Shown one piece after another: positions 1 to 8,593 of a stretch of 64,000 nucleotides of DNA; position 1 is the first letter of the stretch; every line of letters begins with the position of its first letter. The notes beneath the pieces are model-generated. The model saw nothing but the letters and a program-made list of their open reading frames with translations, made no database searches and was not told where the DNA came from. The DNA is from Cellulomonas gilvus ATCC 13127. Lineage in GTDB: Bacteria > Actinomycetota > Actinomycetes > Actinomycetales > Cellulomonadaceae. The stretch covers positions 620,001-684,000 of the forward strand of contig NC_015671.1 in NCBI RefSeq assembly GCF_000218545.1, written 5' to 3'. The translations under genes were made by a program, and so were the position numbers.

Positions 1-1
1 G

Positions 2-598
2 GTCGTGGTGACCGACGCGGGCATGCCCGCGGTGTCCGACCCCGGCTTCCGCGTGGTGACCGCGGCGGTGGCCGCCGGGCTGCCCGTGACCGCGGCGCCG
101 GGCCCCAGTGCGGTGCTCACCGCGCTCGCGCTGTCCGGCCTGCCCACGGACCGGTTCTGCTTCGAGGGCTTCCCGCCCCGCAAGCCCGGCGAGCGCGCGC
201 GGGCGCTCGCGGACCTGGCCGACGAGCGCCGGACCATGGTGTTCTTCGAGGCGCCGCACCGCGTGGGCGCGCTGCTCGCGGCGATGGCGCAGGCGTTCGG
301 CGGGGACCGGCCCGCGGCGGTGTGCCGCGAGCTGACCAAGACGTACGAGGAGGTGCGGCGCGGCACGCTCGACGAGCTCGTGGCGTGGGCGCAGGGGGAG
401 GTGCGCGGAGAGATCGTCGTCGTCGTGGCGGGGGCGACGCGTGCGGCCGCGGCCGACGACGTGCCCGCGCTCGTCGCGCAGGTGCGCGCGCGCGTGGATG
501 CGGGCGAGCGGCTCAAGGACGCCGCGCGGACCGTCGCCGCGCACGCGGGCATCCCCACGCGCGTGCTGTACGAGGCCGCGCTGCCCCCGCGCTCCTGA
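2..598 (+). CDS. rsmI: 16S rRNA (cytidine-2'-O)-methyltransferase RsmI, 3' part
   Basis: RsmI 2'-O-methylates C1402 of 16S rRNA in the decoding centre, using SAM. The reading frame is open to the left edge, so the start and roughly the first third (the glycine-rich start of the tetrapyrrole-methylase fold) are missing. What remains begins with [16 protein letters not shown], the family's S/T-D-A-G-x-P-x-x-S-D-P-G block, continues with [17 protein letters not shown] and [10 protein letters not shown], and ends with [16 protein letters not shown] and GEIVVVVAG, all typical of RsmI. The C-terminal 60 residues match the short helical domain of the family. It ends 61 nt before the ABC exporter, which has its own promoter, so the two are probably not co-transcribed. 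Confidence 0.93.
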   Translation, partial: VVVTDAGMPAVSDPGFRVVTAAVAAGLPVTAAPGPSAVLTALALSGLPTDRFCFEGFPPRKPGERARALADLADERRTMVFFEAPHRVGALLAAMAQAFGGDRPAAVCRELTKTYEEVRRGTLDELVAWAQGEVRGEIVVVVAGATRAAAADDVPALVAQVRARVDAGERLKDAARTVAAHAGIPTRVLYEAALPPRS

Positions 599-624
599 GG
601 CAGGACGGCCGCCGCGGACACCTC

Positions 625-653
625 TGGAACTCCCGGGGTCGAATCGTTACGGT
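625..653 (+). promoter_or_regulatory. Promoter of the ABC exporter (leaderless start)
   Basis: A -35-like TGGAAC (625-630) and a -10 TACGGT (648-653) are 17 nt apart. Only 6 nt separate the -10 box from the ATG at 660, so the transcript is predicted to begin at the start codon. No Shine-Dalgarno sequence precedes that ATG. Confidence 0.55.
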
Positions 654-659
654 CGGGGG

Positions 660-2429
660 ATGGGCGACGGCGTTCAGGACCTGTACCTGCGGGACCGGCC
701 CGTGCGCACGCTCGCGCGGCTGTTCCGCGGTCAGCGCGGGCGGCTCGTGGTCGCGGCGCTCGCGTTCACGCTCAAGCACTCGCCCATCTGGGTCCTGCCG
801 CTGCTCACGGCCAACGTCATCGACGTCGTCGTCGACCACCGCCCGCTGACGCAGCTGTGGATCAACGCGGCCGTGATGGCCGTGCTCATCCTGCAGAACC
901 TGCCGCTGCACCAGGTGTACACGCGCATGCTGTCCCGCGCGGTCCGCACCGTGGAGACCGGCCTGCGGATGTCGCTCGCGCAGCGCCTGCAGGAGCTCTC
1001 GATCGGCTTCCACCGGCGCGTGAGCGCGGGCGTGCTGCAGGCCAAGATCGTGCGGGACGTGGAGAACGTCGTCGAGAGCACGCGGCAGGCGTTCGACTCG
1101 GGCATGGCCGCGGTCACCACGCTCGCCGGCGCGATCGTCATCACCGCGGTACGCGTGCCGCAGTTCCTGCCCGTGTACCTCGTCGCGGTCCCCGCGGGTG
1201 CGCTGCTCGTCGTCGCGATGCGCCGGCGCATGTCCGCGCGCAACGCGGCGTTCCGCGCCGAGGTCGAGCACATGTCCGCGCGCGTCTCGGAGATGACGCA
1301 CCTCATCCCCATCACGCGCGCGCACGGCCTGGAGCGGGACGAGCTGGACCGCATGGACGCCACGCTCGTGGGCGTGCGCAACGCGGGCATCCGGCTGGAC
1401 GTCACCAACGGCTGGTTCGGCTCGCTGTCCTGGATCCTCATGCAGCTGCTCTCGGTGGCCACGCTCGTGGGTGCCGCGTGGATCGCGTGGACCGGGCGGT
1501 TCGGCATGAGTGCGGGCGACGTGACCATGCTGTCCGCGTACTTCGTGGCGCTCACGGGTGCCGTGACCGCGCTCATGTCCCTGACGCCGATCATCGCCAA
1601 GGGCCTGGAGTCCGTCCGGTCGATCGGTGAGGTCCTCACGGACCCGGACGTCGAGCGCAACCAGGGCAAGGCGCTCGTGGCGGAGGTCCGCGGCGAGGTC
1701 GAGCTGCAGGACGTGCGCTTCGCGTACGACGACGCGCCCGACGAGGCCGCGGTCGACGGCCTGTCGCTGCACGTGCGCCCGGGCGAGACCATCGCGCTCG
1801 TCGGTCCGTCCGGCTCGGGCAAGTCCACGGTGCTCAACCTGGTCATCGGCTTCCTGACCCCCACGTCCGGCCGTCTGCTGCTGGACGGCCGCCCCATGAC
1901 GGAGCTGGACCTGCGCTCCTACCGCCGCCACCTGGCCGTGGTGCCGCAGGAGTCGCTGCTGTTCGAGGGGTCGGTGCGGGACAACGTCACCTACGGCTCG
2001 CCCGAGCTCGGCGACCGTGCGGTGACGGACGCGCTGCGGGACGCCAACGCGCTCGAGTTCGTCGAGGCGATGGGCGGCCTGGACGCCGTGATCGGCGAGC
2101 GCGGTGCCCGCCTGTCCGGCGGTCAGCGGCAGCGCCTCGCGATCGCGCGGGCCCTGGTCCGCGACCCGCGGATCCTGGTGCTGGACGAGGCGACGTCCGC
2201 GCTCGACACCGCGTCCGAGCGACTGGTCCAGGAGGCGCTCGCGCGGCTCATGCGCGGCCGGACCACGTTCGTCGTCGCGCACCGGCTGTCCACCATCCGC
2301 GGCGCCGACCGCATCGTCGTCATGCGCGACGGGCGCGTGGTCGAGACGGGCGGGCACGACGAGCTCGTGGCGGCCGGTGGCGCGTACGCCGCGCTGCACC
2401 AGCTGGGCGCCGCACCCGCTGCCGGCTGA
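660..2429 (+). CDS. ABC transporter, fused permease/ATPase (exporter type)
   Basis: A 589-residue half-transporter of the ABCB/MsbA type, expected to act as a dimer in the membrane. Residues about 20-320 form the six-helix permease domain; residues about 345-585 form the ATPase. Visible motifs are Walker A GPSGSGKST (382-390), the Q-loop VVPQES, signature LSGGQRQR (485-492), Walker B ILVLDEATSALD (D509, E510) and the H-loop VVAHRLSTI. The ATG at 660 is chosen because a -10 box ends 6 nt upstream and the permease homology starts soon after; the frame is open further upstream without a plausible start. The substrate cannot be told from sequence; drug, lipid or peptide export are all possible. 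No partner half-transporter lies next to it, so a homodimer is likely. Confidence 0.9.
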   Translation: MGDGVQDLYLRDRPVRTLARLFRGQRGRLVVAALAFTLKHSPIWVLPLLTANVIDVVVDHRPLTQLWINAAVMAVLILQNLPLHQVYTRMLSRAVRTVETGLRMSLAQRLQELSIGFHRRVSAGVLQAKIVRDVENVVESTRQAFDSGMAAVTTLAGAIVITAVRVPQFLPVYLVAVPAGALLVVAMRRRMSARNAAFRAEVEHMSARVSEMTHLIPITRAHGLERDELDRMDATLVGVRNAGIRLDVTNGWFGSLSWILMQLLSVATLVGAAWIAWTGRFGMSAGDVTMLSAYFVALTGAVTALMSLTPIIAKGLESVRSIGEVLTDPDVERNQGKALVAEVRGEVELQDVRFAYDDAPDEAAVDGLSLHVRPGETIALVGPSGSGKSTVLNLVIGFLTPTSGRLLLDGRPMTELDLRSYRRHLAVVPQESLLFEGSVRDNVTYGSPELGDRAVTDALRDANALEFVEAMGGLDAVIGERGARLSGGQRQRLAIARALVRDPRILVLDEATSALDTASERLVQEALARLMRGRTTFVVAHRLSTIRGADRIVVMRDGRVVETGGHDELVAAGGAYAALHQLGAAPAAG

Positions 2430-2519
2430 CGCGCGCGGGTGCGCGGCCCGCGGCGCGCGGACCCGGTTCCGGGGTGCGACCCTGGTGCCCCTCGAAGGAC
2501 GCCGACGAAGGGGTGCGAC

Positions 2520-3131
2520 ATGGGTGGACGCCGGGCGCTGCTGGTCGTGGACGTGCAGCCGACGTTCTGCGAGGGCGGCGCGCTGCCCGTACCGGGCGGC
2601 AACGCCGTGGCCGAACGCATCGCGCGGCACGCCGCGGCCCACCGGGACCGGTACGACCTGGTGGTGACCACGCAGGACTGGCACGTGGACCCCGGCGGCC
2701 ACTTCAGCGAGCTGCCCGACTTCGTGGACACCTGGCCGCCCCACGGCGTCGCCGGGACCGCCGAGGCCGAGCTGCACCCGGCGCTCAGCGAGCTGGGACC
2801 CGACGTGAGCGTCAAGAAGGGCGAGTTCGCGGCGGCGTACTCGGGCTTCGAGGGCGTCGACGGCGAGGGCCGTGCGCTCGCGACGATCCTGCGCGAGCGC
2901 GAGGTGACCGACGTGGACGTCGTCGGCATCGCCGAGTCGCACTGCGTGCGCGCGACCGCGCTCGACGCGCTCGGGCTGGGGCTCGCGACGCGGGTGCTGA
3001 CGGACCTCACGGTCCCGGTCACCCCCGAGCAGGGGGCCGCCGCGCGCGAGGAGCTGGCCGCGGCGGGCGCGGCGCTCGTCTCCAGCGCGGACGCGTTCGG
3101 CGACGACCCGGGTCCGGCGCAGGGGCGCTGA
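2520..3131 (+). CDS. pncA: Nicotinamidase (isochorismatase family)
   Basis: Hydrolyses nicotinamide to nicotinate and ammonia in NAD salvage. The 203-residue protein keeps every catalytic and metal position known for mycobacterial PncA with an offset of three or four: catalytic triad D11 (VVDVQ), K100 (VKKGEF) and C142 (ESHCVRATALDA), and metal ligands D53, H55, H61 and H75. The cis-peptide segment before the cysteine reads GIAES rather than the more common GxATD, a mild variation. The ATG at 2520 follows GAAGGGG by about 6 nt. The stop is followed 2 nt later by the next gene's GTG, so the pair is probably one transcript. Pyrazinamidase activity would be expected from the family but is inference. 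Confidence 0.9.
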   Translation: MGGRRALLVVDVQPTFCEGGALPVPGGNAVAERIARHAAAHRDRYDLVVTTQDWHVDPGGHFSELPDFVDTWPPHGVAGTAEAELHPALSELGPDVSVKKGEFAAAYSGFEGVDGEGRALATILREREVTDVDVVGIAESHCVRATALDALGLGLATRVLTDLTVPVTPEQGAAAREELAAAGAALVSSADAFGDDPGPAQGR

Positions 3132-3133
3132 CG

Positions 3134-4330
3134 GTGCGCACGCCGCGCGGCCTCGCGGCGATCGGTGTGGTGGCCGTGCTCGCCGTGCTCGTGGCGGGTT
3201 GCTCGGGCACGCCCGAGGTCGGACCGACCGGACCTCGGGTCACGCCGTCACCTGCCCCGTCGGGTGCTGGGCCCGAGCCGTCGGCCGGCGCAGGCCCGTC
3301 GGGGCCCGCCACCGTCGACGTGGTCGACGGCAGCGACGTCGCGACCGGGCTGCGCGCACCGTGGGGTCTGGCCGCGCTCGCGGACGGCCGCGTGCTGGTC
3401 ACGTCGCGCGACGACGCGCGGCTCGTCGTCGTGCGGCCCGACGGACGGGTGCTGGACGTGACCGGACCCGGCGCGGCGCAGCTCGCCGAGCAGGTGGTGC
3501 ACCGGGGCGAGGGCGGGCTGCTCGGCGTCGCGGTCCTGGGTGACGACGGCGCGCACGACGGGCCGCTCGACGTGGTGCTGTACGCGACGACCGCGCAGGA
3601 CAACCGCGTGCTGCGCGGCACGCTCGACGGGACCACGCTGTCCGCGCTGCATCCCGTGCTCACCGGCATCCCCGCGGCCGACCACCACGACGGCGGGCGG
3701 CTGGCCGTGGGCCCCGACGGCTACCTGTACGTCACCACGGGCGACGCGGGCCGGACCTCGCGGTCGCAGGACGTCGACGACCTGGGCGGCAAGATCCTGC
3801 GGATCACCGCGGACGGTCGACCCGCCGACGGCAACCCGTTCCCCGGCTCGCCCGTGTGGAGCCTCGGGCACCGCAACGTGCAGGGCATCGGCTGGGCTCC
3901 CGACGGCCGGATGTTCGCCGCCGAGTTCGGTCAGAGCACGTGGGACGAGGTCAACGTGATCCGGCCGGGCGCGAACTACGGCTGGCCGCTGGTGGAGGGC
4001 ATGGGCGGCGCGGACGGCGGGTTCGTCGACCCGGTGGCGGTGTGGGCGACGTCGGACGCGTCGCCGAGCGGGCTCGCGGTGACCGCCGAGGGTGTCTACG
4101 TGGCCGGGCTGCGCGGCGAGCGGCTCTGGCGGCTGCCGCTGCTGGCCGCGGGCGGGGCGGACGCCGACGGCGTGGGGGAGCCGCATGCGCTGCTGACCGG
4201 TGAGCTGGGCCGGCTGCGGGCTGTGGCGGTTCTGGGCGACGGCGACCTCCTGGTGCTGACCAACAACACCGACGGGCGCGGCAGGCCGCGCGCGGGCGAC
4301 GACCGGCTGGTCCGGCTGACCGTGCGCTGA
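3134..4330 (+). CDS. Glucose/sorbosone dehydrogenase-like lipoprotein
   Basis: A 398-residue exported protein of the PQQ-dependent glucose/sorbosone dehydrogenase (six-bladed propeller) superfamily. A lipoprotein signal peptide ends in LVAGC with C23 as the lipidated residue, followed by a Pro/Ser/Gly-rich tether to about residue 55. Family motifs are LRAPWGLAALADGRVLVTSRD, EGGLLGVAV, HHDGGRLAVGPDGYLYVTTGDA, GGKILRI, SLGHRNVQGIGWAPDGRMFAAEFGQ and ANYGWPLVEG. It probably sits on the outer face of the membrane; whether it binds PQQ and which sugar it oxidises cannot be judged. GTG start 2 nt after pncA. Confidence 0.85.
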   Translation: MRTPRGLAAIGVVAVLAVLVAGCSGTPEVGPTGPRVTPSPAPSGAGPEPSAGAGPSGPATVDVVDGSDVATGLRAPWGLAALADGRVLVTSRDDARLVVVRPDGRVLDVTGPGAAQLAEQVVHRGEGGLLGVAVLGDDGAHDGPLDVVLYATTAQDNRVLRGTLDGTTLSALHPVLTGIPAADHHDGGRLAVGPDGYLYVTTGDAGRTSRSQDVDDLGGKILRITADGRPADGNPFPGSPVWSLGHRNVQGIGWAPDGRMFAAEFGQSTWDEVNVIRPGANYGWPLVEGMGGADGGFVDPVAVWATSDASPSGLAVTAEGVYVAGLRGERLWRLPLLAAGGADADGVGEPHALLTGELGRLRAVAVLGDGDLLVLTNNTDGRGRPRAGDDRLVRLTVR

Positions 4331-4386
4331 CGCTTGCGCCGCACGGTCGTCCACAGGCCCCTCGACGCGCTTCGTCGCTCCCCGGC

Positions 4387-4392
4387 TACCGT
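4387..4392 (+). promoter_or_regulatory. Probable -10 box of the type VII-like gene pair
   Basis: TACCGT fits the TAnnnT -10 used elsewhere in this window. It lies 48 nt before the ATG at 4441, which also has a GGGAGGGGGAGC Shine-Dalgarno. The -35 is unclear. Confidence 0.35.
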
Positions 4393-4440
4393 CCCGCCAG
4401 CGGCGCCGACGACCCGGCGCGGCGCGGGAGGGGGAGCGTC

Positions 4441-4770
4441 ATGGGGATCGAGATCGGCGTCGACGTCGGACGGCTGCAGGAGCACGCGAGGCACGTCGCG
4501 GGGCACGCCGACCGGATGGCCGGGCTGGCAGGTCGGTCCATGGTCGAGCGCGCGGGTCCGGACGCCTTCGGCGTGGTCATGACGCCGTTGGCGCTCGGGT
4601 TCGCGGTGAGCCAGGAGGCGTGCACGCGGGCGATCACGTCGCTGGCGATAGCGCTCGAGGCGACGGCCGCGGGGATCGCGGTGTCCACCGCGGCGTACCA
4701 GCACGTGGAGGACGCCGTCGTCACGACGCTGGAGCGTGGCCGGGCGCTGGTCGAGGGGCTGACCCGATGA
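4441..4770 (+). CDS. Small helical protein, ESX/EspC-like type VII secretion candidate
   Basis: A 109-residue, almost entirely alpha-helical protein with no signal peptide or membrane helix. The start (MGIEIGVDVGRLQEHARHVAGHADRMAGL) and the central alanine-rich helix resemble the EspC/WXG100-like secreted proteins of actinobacterial type VII systems: two amphipathic helices of about 35 residues. The canonical WXG turn is absent, so this is a fold-level suggestion. A strong AGGGGGAGC Shine-Dalgarno precedes the ATG. The stop overlaps the next start (ATGA), so the two proteins are translationally coupled and probably partners. No ESX ATPase or pore gene is in the window. Confidence 0.5.
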   Translation: MGIEIGVDVGRLQEHARHVAGHADRMAGLAGRSMVERAGPDAFGVVMTPLALGFAVSQEACTRAITSLAIALEATAAGIAVSTAAYQHVEDAVVTTLERGRALVEGLTR

Positions 4771-5609
4771 GCCTGGGAGTGGACACCCCGTTCAGCGAGA
4801 CCTGGACCGGCACCGGGCTGCCGGGCTACGCCGCGGCGTTCGCCGCCGACGTGCAGCAGGGTGACTGGATCGCGGCGTCCGTGGACGGGCTGGGCGCGGT
4901 CGCGACGGGCGTGTCCGCGATGATCGACCCGCTCGGCGAGCTGGTGAAGCACGGCGTGGGCTTCCTGCTGGAGAACCTGCACCCACTGTGCGACTGGTTC
5001 GACGACTTCACGGGCCACCCGGACCGGGTCAGGGCGCTCGCGGACGAGTGGGCCGCGCTCGGTGCGGGCGTGGACGCGACGATCGAGGACTACTGGCGTG
5101 ACGTCGACCGGGACATGGCGGGCATGATCGGGCCGCACGCGCTGCGCTACCGGGTGCACGCGGCGGGCCTGTACGCGCACGGGAACGCGGTCGCGGTGCT
5201 GTGCACCGTGGTCGCCCAGGCGGTGGAGCAGTGCGCCACGATCGTCCAGGTGGTGCACGACCTGATCCGCGAGGCGATCAGCGAGGTCGTCGCGATGGTG
5301 ATCTCGGCCGGCGGCTGGACGCTCGCGAGCGGCGGTGCGCTCCTGCCGAAGGTGGTGCTCGACGTGATCCGGCGGGTCGCGCGGCTCGCGGGCAGCCTCG
5401 GCCCCCGGGTCGCGGGTGCGCTCGACACGATCGCCGACCTCGCGAAGCTGCTGACGCGGCACGACCGGCTGATGCACGACGGCGTGGTCCAGCTGACGGA
5501 GATGGCCACGCGCGCGCGGCTCGCACACGCGGCCGCGCCCGTGGTGGACCGCGCGGGCCTGTTCGCCACCGTGACGTCGCCCGCTGCGCCGCGCACGGCG
5601 GACGGCTGA
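4767..5609 (+). CDS. Hypothetical helical protein, putative type VII secretion substrate
   Basis: A 280-residue protein coupled to the preceding small gene by an ATGA overlap. It starts [20 protein letters not shown] and is mostly long helices. A hydrophobic stretch lies around residues 173-195 ([21 protein letters not shown]), flanked by amphipathic segments. This layout, a small EspC-like protein followed by a larger helical partner with a central hydrophobic loop, resembles WXG/LXG-type substrate pairs in actinobacteria. No toxin domain or catalytic motif is recognisable at the C-terminus ([25 protein letters not shown]). Function unknown; the type VII link is inference from architecture. 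Confidence 0.55.
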   Translation: MSLGVDTPFSETWTGTGLPGYAAAFAADVQQGDWIAASVDGLGAVATGVSAMIDPLGELVKHGVGFLLENLHPLCDWFDDFTGHPDRVRALADEWAALGAGVDATIEDYWRDVDRDMAGMIGPHALRYRVHAAGLYAHGNAVAVLCTVVAQAVEQCATIVQVVHDLIREAISEVVAMVISAGGWTLASGGALLPKVVLDVIRRVARLAGSLGPRVAGALDTIADLAKLLTRHDRLMHDGVVQLTEMATRARLAHAAAPVVDRAGLFATVTSPAAPRTADG

Positions 5610-5670
5610 CGGGCCGGCGCGCGGACCGGCCGCGGGCGAGATGCCCCGACCGGCCGCGCGCCTGCTCACC

Positions 5671-5676
5671 TAGGAT
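5671..5676 (+). promoter_or_regulatory. -10 box of metG (leaderless start)
   Basis: TAGGAT ends 7 nt before the metG ATG, placing the transcription start at or next to the start codon. No Shine-Dalgarno is present. Confidence 0.6.
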
Positions 5677-5683
5677 CGGGCGC

Positions 5684-7468
5684 ATGTCCCGCATCCTGTC
5701 GGCCGTCGCGTGGCCCTACGCGAACGGCCCCCGCCACATCGGTCACGTCGCCGGCTTCGGCGTCCCCTCGGACGTGTTCTCCCGCTACATGCGCATGGCG
5801 GGGCACGACGTGCTGATGGTCTCGGGCACCGACGAGCACGGGACGCCGATCCTGGTCGAGGCGGAGAAGCAGGGCACGACGCCGCAGGCGCTCGCGGACA
5901 CCTACAACCGCGTCATCGCAGAGGACCTCACCGCGCTGGGCCTGACGTACGACCTGTTCACGCGCACCACCACGCGCAACCACTACGCGGTGGTGCAGGA
6001 GATGTTCCGCACGGTGCACGCCAACGGCTACATGGTCGAGAAGACGACCATGGGCGCCATCAGCCCGAGCACGGGCCGCACGCTGCCGGACCGCTACATC
6101 GAGGGCACGTGCCCGATCTGCGGGTACGACGGCGCACGTGGCGACCAGTGCGACAACTGCGGCAACCAGCTGGACCCGATCGACCTGGTCAACCCGCGCA
6201 GCCGGATCAACGGCGAGAAGCCGAAGTTCGTGGAGTCCACGCACTTCTTCCTGGACCTGCCCGCGTTCGCGCAGGCCCTCGACGCGTGGCTGCGCACGCG
6301 CAAGGACTGGCGTCCCAACGTCCTGAACTTCAGCCTCAACCTGATCGACGACATGCGTCCCCGGGCCATGACGCGGGACATCGACTGGGGGATCCCGGTC
6401 CCGCTCGAGGGCTGGGAGTCCAACCCGAACAAGCGCCTGTACGTGTGGTTCGACGCGGTGATCGGCTACCTCTCGGCGTCGATCGAGTGGGCGCGGCGCT
6501 CGGGCGACGACGACGCGTGGCGGCAGTGGTGGAACGACCCCGACGCGTTGTCCTACTACTTCATGGGCAAGGACAACATCACGTTCCACTCGCAGATCTG
6601 GCCCGCGGAGCTGCTCGCGTACGACGGCAAGGGCAGCCGTGGCGGCGCGCCGGGCCCGTACGGCAACCTGCAGCTGCCCACCGAGGTGGTCAGCAGCGAG
6701 TTCCTCACCATGGAGGGGCGCAAGTTCGCGTCGTCGCGCGGCATCGTGATCTACGTGCGGGACATGCTGGCCCGCTACCAGCCGGACGCGCTGCGCTACT
6801 TCATCGCGGTGGCGGGCCCGGAGAACCAGGACGCCGACTTCACGTGGGCGGACTTCCTGCGCCGCACCAACGACGAGCTCGTGGCGGGCTGGGGCAACCT
6901 GGTGAACCGGACCGCGAGCATGATCCACAAGAACTTCGGGGAGATCCCCGCGGCGGGTCCGCTGCTCGAGGTCGACCGCGCGATCCTCGACCAGTCCCGT
7001 GCGGCGTTCACCACCGTGGGCGACCTGGTCGGGACGCACCGGCACAAGGCGGCGATCGGCGAGGCGATGCGCGTGGTGCAGGAGGCCAACCGCTACGTCT
7101 CGGAGACCGAGCCGTGGAAGCTGGGCGCGGACCGCGAGCGTCTGGGCACGGTCCTCAACACCGCGGCTCAGGTGGTCAGCGACGCGAACACGCTGCTCGC
7201 GCCGTTCCTGCCGCACTCCGCGCAGAAGGTCCACGAGACGCTCGGCGGCGCGGGCGTGTTCGCGCCGCAGCCGCGGCTCGAGGAGGTCACGGACCTCGAC
7301 GACGCCACGCGCACCTACCCCGTGATCACGGGCGACTATCGCGACGTCCCCGCATGGGCCACGAGCACCCTGGTGCCGGGCACGCCGGTGGCCAAGCCGA
7401 CGCCGGTGTTCACCAAGCTCGACGACTCCATCGTGGAGGAGGAGCTCGAGCGCTACCGGACGCGCTGA
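5684..7468 (+). CDS. metG: Methionyl-tRNA synthetase
   Basis: Charges tRNA-Met with methionine. The 594-residue class I synthetase shows the HIGH motif as HIGH ([16 protein letters not shown], about residues 9-24), a four-cysteine zinc knuckle [18 protein letters not shown] (from residue 142), and the KMSKS loop in a divergent form, GRKFASSRG, near residue 345. The anticodon-binding helical domain follows from about residue 395. It lacks the C-terminal tRNA-binding (EMAP-like) domain of the long bacterial form. The ATG is fixed by the -10 box 7 nt upstream. The stop overlaps the tatD start (TGATG), so the two are coupled. Confidence 0.97.
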   Translation: MSRILSAVAWPYANGPRHIGHVAGFGVPSDVFSRYMRMAGHDVLMVSGTDEHGTPILVEAEKQGTTPQALADTYNRVIAEDLTALGLTYDLFTRTTTRNHYAVVQEMFRTVHANGYMVEKTTMGAISPSTGRTLPDRYIEGTCPICGYDGARGDQCDNCGNQLDPIDLVNPRSRINGEKPKFVESTHFFLDLPAFAQALDAWLRTRKDWRPNVLNFSLNLIDDMRPRAMTRDIDWGIPVPLEGWESNPNKRLYVWFDAVIGYLSASIEWARRSGDDDAWRQWWNDPDALSYYFMGKDNITFHSQIWPAELLAYDGKGSRGGAPGPYGNLQLPTEVVSSEFLTMEGRKFASSRGIVIYVRDMLARYQPDALRYFIAVAGPENQDADFTWADFLRRTNDELVAGWGNLVNRTASMIHKNFGEIPAAGPLLEVDRAILDQSRAAFTTVGDLVGTHRHKAAIGEAMRVVQEANRYVSETEPWKLGADRERLGTVLNTAAQVVSDANTLLAPFLPHSAQKVHETLGGAGVFAPQPRLEEVTDLDDATRTYPVITGDYRDVPAWATSTLVPGTPVAKPTPVFTKLDDSIVEEELERYRTR

Positions 7469-8421
7469 TGGCCCGCACGCGCGAGCGCGGCTGGCCCGCC
7501 CCGCCCGAGCCGCTCCCGGTGCCCGTGGTGGACAACCACACGCACCTGGACACCGTGGTGGGGTGGCGCGCGGACGGCTGGCGCGGTCCGGCGAGCGACG
7601 CGACCGCGCCCGGCGCCGACGAGCCGCCGGGGCTGGACGCGCACCTGGCCCGCGCGGCCGAGGTCGGGGTGCCGCGCATGGTGCAGGTCGGCTGCGACGT
7701 CGAGGCGGTGCGCTGGACGGACACCGCGGTGCGCGCGCACGGCGCGCTGCTGGGCGCCGTGGCGATCCACCCCAACGAGGCGGTGCTGCACGCGGGGGTC
7801 CTCGAGGTCGCGCCCGACGGCCTGGACCCCGACCCGCAGCCCTGGCACACGATGCCCCTCGACGACGCGCTCGCGCTGGTGGCGACCACGGCCCGCGGCA
7901 ACCCGCGGATCCGGGCCATCGGCGAGACGGGGCTGGACCACTTCCGCGCGGGGCCACGGGGCAGGAAGGTGCAGCGCGAGGCGTTCCGGGCGCACGTCGC
8001 GCTCGCCAAGGAGCTGGGCCTGGCGCTGCAGATCCACGACCGCGACGCGCACGACGAGGTGGTGGACGTGCTGCTGCGCGACGGTGCACCCGAGCGCACG
8101 GTGTTCCACTGCTTCTCGGGCGACGAGGCGCTCGCGTCGGTCGCGGCCGAGCACGGCTGGTACTGCTCGTTCGCGGGCCCGGTGTCATTCCCGAGCAACA
8201 CCCACCTGCGCGCCGCGGCGCGGCTCCTGCCGGCCGAGCTGCTCCTGGTGGAGACGGATGCGCCGTACCTGACCGTGCACCCGTTGCGGGGCCGGCCCAA
8301 CGCGCCGTACCTCCTGCCGGGCACCGTGCGTGCGCTCGCGGCCGCACGCGGGGCCGACCTGGCGGAGCTGTGCACCGTGCTCGCGCGCACGGCCGAGGCG
8401 GTCTACGGCTCCTGGGAGTGA
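7468..8421 (+). CDS. tatD: TatD family metal-dependent hydrolase/DNase
   Basis: A 317-residue TIM-barrel hydrolase of the TatD family, which acts as a 3'-5' exonuclease or DNA-repair nuclease in studied members. Metal-binding residues are in place: HTH (H24, H26) in VVDNHTHLD, E153 in IGETGLDHF, the IHDRDAHDE segment near residue 190, H214 in FHCFSG and D264 in ETDAPYL. The N-terminus has about 18 extra residues before the first strand. It starts inside the metG stop (TGATG); the metG-tatD order is a common actinobacterial arrangement. Confidence 0.92.
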   Translation: MARTRERGWPAPPEPLPVPVVDNHTHLDTVVGWRADGWRGPASDATAPGADEPPGLDAHLARAAEVGVPRMVQVGCDVEAVRWTDTAVRAHGALLGAVAIHPNEAVLHAGVLEVAPDGLDPDPQPWHTMPLDDALALVATTARGNPRIRAIGETGLDHFRAGPRGRKVQREAFRAHVALAKELGLALQIHDRDAHDEVVDVLLRDGAPERTVFHCFSGDEALASVAAEHGWYCSFAGPVSFPSNTHLRAAARLLPAELLLVETDAPYLTVHPLRGRPNAPYLLPGTVRALAAARGADLAELCTVLARTAEAVYGSWE

Positions 8422-8501
8422 GGCGGGCCCGACACGCCGCGCGACACGCCGTTCGCGGGGTGAGCGCGTGCTCCCGGGCTCACGTCGCGGGCTACCACTG
8501 C

Positions 8502-8522
8502 CGATCACGGATCGGTTACGGT
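8502..8522 (+). promoter_or_regulatory. Promoter element upstream of the first Rpf-like gene
   Basis: A -10 TACGGT (8517-8522) lies in the block GATCACGGATCGGTTACGGT. Nearly the same block occurs at the second Rpf gene (9890-9911), differing by one shifted base. This suggests the two genes share a regulator or sigma factor. The predicted leader is about 65 nt. Confidence 0.45.
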
Positions 8523-8593
8523 CGGACGGTTGTCCAGCGGCGGCCGCGACCGGCCGCGACGCAGGGCACGACGACCAGGAAGGACGGTCCCGG

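Noticed and set aside
513..2942. 809-codon open frame on the minus strand
   Set aside because: It is antisense to the ABC exporter and pncA, rich in Arg/His/Asp without any domain; a shadow of high-GC coding DNA.
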